Source: Nitrososphaeria archaeon (GTDB lineage Archaea; Thermoproteota; Nitrososphaeria; Geothermarchaeales; JDFR-13). From it: a stretch of 38,995 bases of DNA. The notes beneath the pieces are model-generated. The model saw nothing but the letters and a program-made list of their open reading frames with translations. It ran no database searches and had not been told where the DNA came from. The DNA is taken from assembly GCA_027000765.1 (NCBI GenBank), contig JALTNJ010000208.1, positions 1-38,995 of the forward strand. Reading direction: 5' to 3'. How positions within the stretch are numbered: the stretch's first letter is position 1; each line of letters starts with the position of its first letter. Below, piece by piece: positions 33,743 through 38,995 of this stretch. The position numbers were made by a program, and so were the translations under genes.

Positions 33743-34494
33743 CCAACAGATATAGTTACCAGTATTATCTAAAGAGATTTCAAAACTTTAGTGAAGCACC
33801 TTGTCTTTATTGTCCAGGGAACTGCATAACATCATGTCCAACGTTCATACAGACTAGAAATACCTTGTATAGCCCCCTTGGATACATCAAATCACTGGAT
33901 ACTGCTGTGAATAACTGCCTTAAATGCTGGAGATGCACCTTTTCATGTCCAGTTGAATATCCCCTATCAATTTTAGTAGAGAGAGCCGCCGGAACATGTA
34001 TAGAAAAACGTTTTGGGTTTGTGATTATCAGAGAGGGAGAGAAATATTTGGTGGGAGAACTTGAATACGTCGATAGGATGAAAATGTTTTCAGAGAAAGT
34101 GGGCTTAGGTATAGTGGCTTTAGATTATGCCAGCTCTTTGGAGAATAGAGATATTAGTGTTAGTATGGAAAAGAAGGAAATGATTGGTTACAGTCCTGAA
34201 GCATCATTTCTTCTAGGAGTACCGCATTATAGTGAGGTTATAAGTGAATTTACTGGTAATTTGGATATTACTATTAGGCTCCACTTACCTTGCCTCCTAC
34301 TCCCCTGGGAAGATGAAATATTATCAAGTCTAGAAAAGACTGGTATTACTATTGAGGAGGTTGTAAAAGACGTTTGTATTAGGCTAGGGGACACCGGGAA
34401 TACGCTGAAAGATCTATATACTTTATGCCCCAAGGCCTTGGAGGCAGGGGCTAAATTATTGGATGATCTGCTAATTCAATTAATTGACACGTGA
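33733..34494 (+). CDS. Iron-sulfur electron-transfer subunit (GlpC/GlcF-like, short)
   Basis: 253-residue protein with two ferredoxin-type cluster motifs: C-x2-C-x3-C-x3-CP in CLYCPGNCITSCP and CLKCWRCTFSCP (C-x2-C-x2-C-x3-CP), enough for two [4Fe-4S] clusters. The rest should correspond to the cysteine-rich CCG domains of GlpC/GlcF, but only isolated Cys remain (HLPCLLLPWE, TLCPKA), so quinone- or heterodisulfide-type reduction by CCG domains is doubtful. The 10-base overlap with the FAD_binding_4 gene argues for a complex with it. There is no membrane segment. Confidence 0.85.
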   Translation: MDMTNRYSYQYYLKRFQNFSEAPCLYCPGNCITSCPTFIQTRNTLYSPLGYIKSLDTAVNNCLKCWRCTFSCPVEYPLSILVERAAGTCIEKRFGFVIIREGEKYLVGELEYVDRMKMFSEKVGLGIVALDYASSLENRDISVSMEKKEMIGYSPEASFLLGVPHYSEVISEFTGNLDITIRLHLPCLLLPWEDEILSSLEKTGITIEEVVKDVCIRLGDTGNTLKDLYTLCPKALEAGAKLLDDLLIQLIDT

Positions 34495-34511
34495 TTTTCA
34501 GGTGGTTTTAA

Positions 34512-35387
34512 TTGAGGAAACCAGTTAGGATAGGAGATAGATTTATAGTTATCCCGGGTAGAGTTAACCTTGCTTTTATCTGTAGTGATAATGAGTGTTA
34601 TATGATTGATAGTGGTTTAGATGATGATCAGGCTCGTAGAGTATTAAACATTGCAAATGAAGAAGGGTTGACAATAAAGGCTTTATTAAACACCCATTCT
34701 CACGCGGATCATATAGGTGGGAATAGTTTCTTTGTAAAAAGAACTGGGTTAAATATCTATGCAGATTCGAGAGAGATACCTTTTATTATAGAGCCGATTC
34801 TAGAACCAGCAGTAATGTATGGAGGATATCCTCCTAGGGATCTTAGAAATAAATTATTTGTAGCCAAACCATCGTATCCAAAGGATATTAGGGGGCTCTC
34901 TGTTGATTTTGAGATAGTTGATATTTGTGGGCACTCTCCTGGTATGATAGGATTCAGAACTGAAAAGGTCTTCTTTGTAGCTGACGCCTACTTACCAAAA
35001 AGAGTTATAGAGAAACATGCCATTCCATATGCTTATCTACCTAAGAGATCATTAGAAACACTTGAAGCGATAATTGAGACAAAGGGCTTGATCTATGTAC
35101 CATCTCACGGCGAACCCACTGAAAGACCTGAAGAAGATATTATGGCGAATATAGAGATAATAAAGAAGGTCAAAGCCACAATTCTAGAAATCTTGAACAA
35201 TGAAATGACTACAGAAGATATCTTGGTTAAGACGCTTAATGCTCTAGACGTTAAGGTAGAGTTTATAGGGTTATATCACCTTTACTCGTCTATAATAAGA
35301 AGTTATTTATCATGGTTAGAGGAGGAGAATTATATTAAGGCGGTGATGAAAGGAAGAAGACTTTTATGGCAACGTATTAAAAGATAG
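34512..35387 (+). CDS. Metallo-beta-lactamase-fold hydrolase with C-terminal winged helix
   Basis: 291-residue MBL protein. The metal motif is NTHSHADHIGG near residue 68, with GHSPGM, FFVADAYL and VPSHGEP completing the binuclear site. The last ~75 residues (ILEILNNEMTTEDILVKTL, then HLYSSIIRSYLSWLEEENYI) look like a winged-helix cap found in archaeal MBL relatives of LACTB2 and glyoxalase II. It starts with TTG, with GGTGG six bases upstream. It closes the glycerol-type operon after a 17-base gap, and its substrate is unknown. Confidence 0.85.
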   Translation: MRKPVRIGDRFIVIPGRVNLAFICSDNECYMIDSGLDDDQARRVLNIANEEGLTIKALLNTHSHADHIGGNSFFVKRTGLNIYADSREIPFIIEPILEPAVMYGGYPPRDLRNKLFVAKPSYPKDIRGLSVDFEIVDICGHSPGMIGFRTEKVFFVADAYLPKRVIEKHAIPYAYLPKRSLETLEAIIETKGLIYVPSHGEPTERPEEDIMANIEIIKKVKATILEILNNEMTTEDILVKTLNALDVKVEFIGLYHLYSSIIRSYLSWLEEENYIKAVMKGRRLLWQRIKR

Positions 35388-35389
35388 AT

Positions 35390-36787
35390 TCACCCTAAGT
35401 ATCGTAATGCATCTCTACCTCTAGTCGTTAACCCATATATTGTGGTCTGTCTTTTTAATCCACTTTTTGATATGGTTTTAATCAATCCCATACGCTCTAA
35501 CTCAGATAGATGCTGATAGACTGTTGGAAGTTTAATGGTGATTCCTTTTCTGCCTAGATACTTCCATATAGCATATCCATATGAATTGCCATCTTTAATA
35601 GCCCTTAGAATCCCTATTTTAGTCCTTCCAATTACCCGCCTCTCTCCAGAGTCTAACCCGAGTCTCTCTCTTATGCTTCTTGTTAGTTCTCTTATTGTTG
35701 CTGGATCCTTTAACCCATGGCCAGTTAATATGCAGACAATTTTTTTAGGCATAGTATGATCCAGTATGTGTTTAACTGCTGGGATAGTAGATGCAGCTGC
35801 TAATTCAACAAACAAACCTTCCTTTTCAGATAATAATCTAAGGGCATTTACAGCATCCTGATACTCAACCCTTATTCCATAACCACCTGAGTCCTTTATT
35901 GCTGTTAAAGCCAGGTTCATGTTTAGTGGATTGGGGATCGAGAGTTCCGGAGCGGCTATAGACATTGCTTCACTGACTTCTCCAGTTAGGCGATCAACTA
36001 TTGGAGACGCTCCCCTAAACTGTACACCAACCATTTTAGGCAGTCTATCTATAAAACCAAGTTTTTTTAACTCTAAGAACCCCTTCCACACAGAGAATAT
36101 TAGGCCTCCATTACCCATAGGCACTATAACCATGTCAGGAGAATCCCAATTCAGATCCTCAGATATTTCATATGCTATTGTTTTGACACCCTCGAGATAA
36201 TATGGGTTATTGGGTAGAATAAGATAAGTATCTTTATCTGCTCGATCTAATGCCTCTTCAATTCCTCTCTCTATATCTTGAACAGGATATACTTGGCCGT
36301 TGTACATCAGGATCTGATATAGTTTACCTGACTCAATGTTTAGAGGAGTGTAGATCAATGAATTTAACCCCGCCTTGGATGCATAAGCCGCCAGTGATGC
36401 CCCGATGTTTCCAGGAGAGACCGTAGCAACAGTATGATAGTTTTTATTTGCTGCGTGGGAAACAGCTACAGCGATTCCCCTATCTACAAATGAACCTGTC
36501 GGATTAGTAGACTCATCTTTTAAAAATAGTTCACCTTCATAACCTAGTTCTTCAGAAAGAGATTTACTTTTATGGAGATACGTATTTCCTTCACCTAGCG
36601 ATATCAGGTCTTTTTCCTTTGGTAAAATATTATAACGCCATATTGATTTTACTTCATGATCAATAAAATTCTTGCTATACTCATCAAGATCATACTCGAA
36701 TATTAGCGGTGCTTTACACCTTGGACAATTGATTATATCCTCCTCAATATTGTATTTCTCCTCACATATGCTACACACTAGGCGCAT
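35390..36787 (-). CDS. Threonine-synthase-like protein lacking the PLP lysine, fused to a PadR-type winged helix
   Basis: 465 residues from the ATG at 36787 (the frame opens at 36811). The order is an N-terminal zinc ribbon (C5/C8, C21/C24), a fold-type-II PLP domain of threonine-synthase type, then a PadR-like winged helix at 387-465 (SYGYAIWKYLGRKGITIKLP, TVYQHLSELERMGLI). The phosphate loop GNGGL (225-229) and TGHGLKDP are kept. In the Schiff-base motif NPTGSFKDRG the lysine is Val101 (codon GTA at 36485-36487), and STGN has become SPGN (124-127). No threonine pathway genes adjoin. It is divergent from pdxS-pdxT, with a palindrome between the promoters. I infer a catalytically dead sensor-regulator, perhaps for PLP; an unusual enzyme remains possible. 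Confidence 0.88.
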   Translation of the reverse strand: MRLVCSICEEKYNIEEDIINCPRCKAPLIFEYDLDEYSKNFIDHEVKSIWRYNILPKEKDLISLGEGNTYLHKSKSLSEELGYEGELFLKDESTNPTGSFVDRGIAVAVSHAANKNYHTVATVSPGNIGASLAAYASKAGLNSLIYTPLNIESGKLYQILMYNGQVYPVQDIERGIEEALDRADKDTYLILPNNPYYLEGVKTIAYEISEDLNWDSPDMVIVPMGNGGLIFSVWKGFLELKKLGFIDRLPKMVGVQFRGASPIVDRLTGEVSEAMSIAAPELSIPNPLNMNLALTAIKDSGGYGIRVEYQDAVNALRLLSEKEGLFVELAAASTIPAVKHILDHTMPKKIVCILTGHGLKDPATIRELTRSIRERLGLDSGERRVIGRTKIGILRAIKDGNSYGYAIWKYLGRKGITIKLPTVYQHLSELERMGLIKTISKSGLKRQTTIYGLTTRGRDALRYLG

Positions 36788-36790
36788 ATC

Positions 36791-36819
36791 CAATATATAG
36801 GATAAATTCAATATATAGG
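36791..36819 (-). promoter_or_regulatory. Duplicated TATA-like direct repeat before the threonine-synthase/PadR gene
   Basis: CAATATATAGG occurs at 36791-36801 and again at 36809-36819 (18-base period). Read on the minus strand this is CCTATATATTG. The distal copy lies 22-32 bases before the ATG at 36787, the right place for a TATA box of a leaderless transcript. The proximal copy lies over the expected start site and may be an operator or decoy TATA. Confidence 0.5.
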
Positions 36820-36829
36820 TTTTTACCTA
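36816..36829. promoter_or_regulatory. Candidate operator palindrome between the pdxS and regulator promoters
   Basis: TAGGT-TTTT-ACCTA is a perfect 5-bp inverted repeat with a 4-base spacer. It sits between the minus-strand TATA (36809-36819) and the plus-strand TATA (AATATTTAAATT, about 36831-36842), overlapping both BRE positions. A protein bound here could control both directions. The same palindrome, with longer arms, occurs at 38601-38616. Confidence 0.6.
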
Positions 36830-36879
36830 AATATTTAAATTACCATATTTCATAGCTTCTGGTTTGGTGTAATTAGGAA

Positions 36880-37929
36880 ATGAAGGAGGGTTTACAATTC
36901 TCTTGTGGTAGATACTATAGTGTTTCTTTTGAGGATATTGTCGATTTCTTCTATAGACTTGCTGAGTTAGCGGATAGACTTAGGGATGAAGGGAGGTTTT
37001 TTGAGTACTTTCCTAGAAAACCAAGTGATAATTTGGATATGCCTGTAAAGGCTACTGTTAGAGTTAAACATGGATTCCCAGTATTCCAAAAAGGAGGGGT
37101 TTGCATGGACGTAACAAACGTAGAACAAGCATATATAGCAGAGGAGGCGGGTGCCGTAAGTGTCATGGTCCTAGATAAACTTCCCTACGATGTGAGAAAA
37201 ATCGGTGGAGTTGCGAGAATGGCGGACCCCAAGGTCATCGAGAAGGTTATGAACTCAATCACTATACCTGTCATGGCTAAAGTTAGAATAGGTCATTATA
37301 CAGAGGCAATGATCCTAGAGGAGCTAGGAGTTGATATGATTGACGAGAGCGAGGTTCTGACGCCTGCTGATGAAGCCAGGCATATAAATAAATGGCTATT
37401 TAGAGTACCGTTTGTAAATGGAGCAAGAGACTTAGGAGAGGCCTTGAGGAGAATAAGTGAAGGAGCGTCTATGATAAGGACCAAGGGAGAAGCCGGTACA
37501 GGAAATGTATCGGAGGCTGTAAAGCACATGAGAAGGATAATGGGGGAGATTAGAAAGATGAGAAATATGGATATGGAGGATAGGGTCAGAAGAGCTAGGG
37601 AGATGGGAGTCGACCCCGGGTTACTTGATTTGACGATTAGAATAGGGAGACTGCCAGTAGTCAACTTTGCAGCGGGAGGCATTGCAACTCCAGCTGATGC
37701 AGCTTTAATGATGTGGCTTGGAGCGGATGGTGTATTTGTGGGTTCAGGTATTTTTAAGAGCTCAGACCCACTGGAGAGGGCCAAAGCCATTGTTCTTGCA
37801 ACCTCTATGTGGAGAGATCCAGATGTTGTTTTAGAGGCGCAAAAAATGATTTCTGAATCTAAGAGTATGATGGGTATAGATATTAGGAGTCTTAAACCTG
37901 AGGAAATGCTTCAATCTAGGGGGGTATAG
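36880..37929 (+). CDS. pdxS: Pyridoxal 5'-phosphate synthase subunit PdxS
   Basis: Lyase subunit of the ribose-5-phosphate-dependent PLP pathway, using ribulose/ribose 5-phosphate, glyceraldehyde 3-phosphate and ammonia from PdxT. The 349-residue protein has the crenarchaeal N-terminal helix extension, then FPVFQKGGVCMDVTNVEQA. Both catalytic lysines are present: K134 in PVMAKVRIGH and K202 in MIRTKGEAGTGN, equivalent to K81 and K149 of Bacillus subtilis PdxS (same 68-residue spacing). FAAGGIATPADAALMMWLG closes the barrel. The ATG at 36880 follows GGTG by ten bases and a TATA near 36836. pdxT follows after 3 bases. Confidence 0.98.
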   Translation: MKEGLQFSCGRYYSVSFEDIVDFFYRLAELADRLRDEGRFFEYFPRKPSDNLDMPVKATVRVKHGFPVFQKGGVCMDVTNVEQAYIAEEAGAVSVMVLDKLPYDVRKIGGVARMADPKVIEKVMNSITIPVMAKVRIGHYTEAMILEELGVDMIDESEVLTPADEARHINKWLFRVPFVNGARDLGEALRRISEGASMIRTKGEAGTGNVSEAVKHMRRIMGEIRKMRNMDMEDRVRRAREMGVDPGLLDLTIRIGRLPVVNFAAGGIATPADAALMMWLGADGVFVGSGIFKSSDPLERAKAIVLATSMWRDPDVVLEAQKMISESKSMMGIDIRSLKPEEMLQSRGV

Positions 37930-37932
37930 CTA

Positions 37933-38535
37933 ATGAAGATAGGGATATTAGGTTTTCAAGGCGGTGTATATGAGCATGTAGGCATATTGAAGAGAATTTT
38001 TTCAGGGGAAAAGTACAGTGGAGAAACAATTATTGTAAGGAGAGGAGGAGAGCTGAGTAAGGTGGATGGGATAATACTTCCTGGAGGAGAATCTACAACG
38101 ATTGGAATACTGATGGATAAGATGGGGTTAACCGGTGAATTGAGAGATAGGATACGTGGTGGATTACCAGTACTAGGAGTTTGTGCAGGTGCTGTTCTAA
38201 TGGCTAAGAAAGTTGTGGATAAGGTAGTTGGAGAAAAGGAGCAGAATACTCTTTCGGTTATGGATATTGGTGTCATTAGAAACTATTTCGGAAGACAGAT
38301 AGACAGTTTTGAAGTTGATTTGCATATTCCCGTGATCGGTGAAAAGCCTTTTAGAGGTGTCTTTATACGGGCACCCATATTTGAGAGGCTAAACAATAAT
38401 GTGGAAATACTCGCTCAAGTAGGTGAGGCTAGTGTAGCGGTGCTTCAAAATAATATGCTCGCAGTGGCATTTCATCCAGAGCTAACTAACGATTACAGGC
38501 TTCATCTACTCTTTCTAGAGATGATAAAGAAATAA
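37933..38535 (+). CDS. pdxT: Pyridoxal 5'-phosphate synthase glutaminase subunit PdxT
   Basis: 200-residue class I glutamine amidotransferase that feeds ammonia to PdxS. ILGFQGGVYEHV at the N-terminus, LPGGESTTIG, the nucleophile in VLGVCAGAVLMA and the closing VAFHPELTND (His-Glu dyad) are all present. The insert around residues 97-125 (VVDKVVGEKEQNTLSVMDIGVIRN) contacts PdxS in known complexes. It starts 3 bases after the pdxS stop, so the two are co-translated. Confidence 0.97.
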   Translation: MKIGILGFQGGVYEHVGILKRIFSGEKYSGETIIVRRGGELSKVDGIILPGGESTTIGILMDKMGLTGELRDRIRGGLPVLGVCAGAVLMAKKVVDKVVGEKEQNTLSVMDIGVIRNYFGRQIDSFEVDLHIPVIGEKPFRGVFIRAPIFERLNNNVEILAQVGEASVAVLQNNMLAVAFHPELTNDYRLHLLFLEMIKK

Positions 38536-38600
38536 AAAATAAATAATTTACCACATGGATACATACAAGAGACGCCGAGGTATATAACTAACTTTTTTAT

Positions 38601-38616
38601 TTAGGTTATTACCTAA
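38601..38616. promoter_or_regulatory. Second copy of the TAGGT-N4-ACCTA palindrome
   Basis: TTAGGT-TATT-ACCTAA is a perfect 6-bp inverted repeat with a 4-base spacer, sharing the core of the site at 36816-36829. It lies just downstream of TTTTTTATTTA (about 38593-38602), a likely TATA element or pdxT T-tract, and 22 bases before the ATG at 38638: repressor-like placement. Confidence 0.55.
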
Positions 38617-38637
38617 TTTTTGTTTAGGAGATTTACT

Positions 38638-38811
38638 ATGTCCATCTATAAACACGATGTTGATGTTTATGATATGGTAAAGGAGGCGAGAAATAGGCTT
38701 GCTGTGAAACTTGTTACAGAATATGATTATTTAACCGATGAAGAGCTAGAAAAGATAGCTAAGATAACTGAGTTGCTTGACAAGCTCCTTGAACTACTGA
38801 AATATAAGTAG
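38638..38811 (+). CDS. Small helical protein of unknown function downstream of pdxT
   Basis: 57-residue, charged, predicted all-helical protein (YDMVKEARNRLAVKLVTEYD, then LTDEELEKIAKITELLDKLL), possibly a short coiled coil. I do not recognise it. The ATG at 38638 has AGGAG seven bases upstream (38626-38630); an upstream ATG at 38620 lacks one and lies near the palindrome. It has its own probable promoter carrying the same palindrome as the pdxS promoter, so it may belong to the same regulon. Confidence 0.6.
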   Translation: MSIYKHDVDVYDMVKEARNRLAVKLVTEYDYLTDEELEKIAKITELLDKLLELLKYK

Positions 38812-38868
38812 AAGATTCGGGTATTATAACAAAGGCTTCAAATACTTTAGCAGAACAAGCTTTACCTG

Positions 38869-38994
38869 CTATGATAGTCTGTCTTTTGCGATAGACTTAA
38901 ATTTACTCTCATACTTCTGCATATACTCTCGATTAAGAATATCCATTATAATATAATCGCTATATCTGCAGTCACCGACCCTCATATGCTCTCT
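38869..38994 (-). CDS. Partial CDS: C-terminus of a possible GNAT-type acetyltransferase
   Basis: An open minus-strand frame enters from the right window edge and ends at TAG 38869-38871. It gives 41 residues containing REHMRVGDCRYSDYIIMDIL and a basic C-terminal helix. The pattern R-E-H-x-R-x-G-x4-SDYIIMDIL resembles the last strand of RimJ/RimL-type N-acetyltransferases (DxxLMxIL). Only the tail is visible, so both gene reality and family are tentative. It converges on the small ORF before it, with 57 bases between. Confidence 0.45.
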   Translation of the reverse strand, partial: REHMRVGDCRYSDYIIMDILNREYMQKYESKFKSIAKDRLS

Positions 38995-38995
38995 A

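Overview
This window comes from an AT-rich archaeon, most likely a thermophilic member of the Thermoproteota/TACK group. Supporting signs are the archaeal exosome genes, eukaryote-type ribosomal proteins (eL43, uS15, eS1, eL15), RNase P proteins, separate but overlapping Kae1 and Bud32 genes, a geranylgeranyl-reductase-type flavoprotein, FEN-1, CDC48, TATA/BRE-type promoters and GGAGG/GGTG ribosome binding sites. The PdxS sequence reads like crenarchaeal PdxS. No rRNA, tRNA, CRISPR array or insertion sequence was seen. Coding density is very high: the largest gap between genes is about 165 bases, so no gene-free stretch exceeds 300 bases.

Layout. (1) 1-5620, minus strand: a conserved RNA-processing and protein-turnover cluster, read from high to low coordinates: DUF54/COG1325 RNA-binding protein, Rpp30, Pop5, proteasome alpha, SBDS, Rrp4, Rrp41, Rrp42, eL43. 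(2) 5670-10947, plus strand: Kae1-Bud32-NTP pyrophosphatase, then uS15, a DHH (RecJ/GAN-like) phosphoesterase, Pcc1 and eS1. Three KEOPS subunits therefore lie within 4.5 kb. (3) 10928-16925: YchF-type GTPase, a 2-hydroxyacid dehydrogenase, a short eL15, TruD, Pth2, a geranylgeranyl-reductase-like flavoprotein, a Zn-ribbon protein and aEF-1beta. (4) 17066-23440: CDC48, a small helical protein, FEN-1, Pcm, DUF371 and two methyltransferases. (5) 23606-28459: an MFS transporter, then a copper-handling cassette of two tiny YHS-domain proteins, the copper ATPase CopA and a convergent Lrp-type regulator with a C-terminal TRASH domain (CopR-like). (6) 28592-35387: a tightly overlapping operon for glycerol or glycerol-phosphate-type oxidation: GlpA-like flavoprotein, second flavoprotein, FGGY kinase, FAD_binding_4 oxidase resembling alkylglycerone-phosphate synthase, Fe-S protein and metallo-beta-lactamase protein. 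(7) 35390-38811: a threonine-synthase-like protein fused to a PadR-type winged helix, divergent from pdxS-pdxT (PLP synthase), followed by a small ORF. The 3' end of a possible acetyltransferase gene leaves the window at 38995.

Most notable is region 7. The threonine-synthase domain keeps its Zn ribbon and phosphate-binding loop, but Val replaces the PLP Schiff-base lysine (GSFVDRG instead of GSFKDRG), and a DNA-binding domain is attached. It is divergent from the PLP-synthase genes. The 68-bp shared promoter carries a palindrome, TAGGT-N4-ACCTA, between the two TATA boxes, and the same palindrome recurs in the promoter of the small ORF after pdxT. I infer an archaeal vitamin-B6 (or threonine-pathway) sensor-regulator built from a dead fold-type-II PLP enzyme. 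It would be analogous to, but independent of, bacterial PdxR/MocR regulators, which are built on a fold-type-I aminotransferase. A second notable item is a YHS copper-protein gene split by an in-frame amber codon from a histidine-rich tail.
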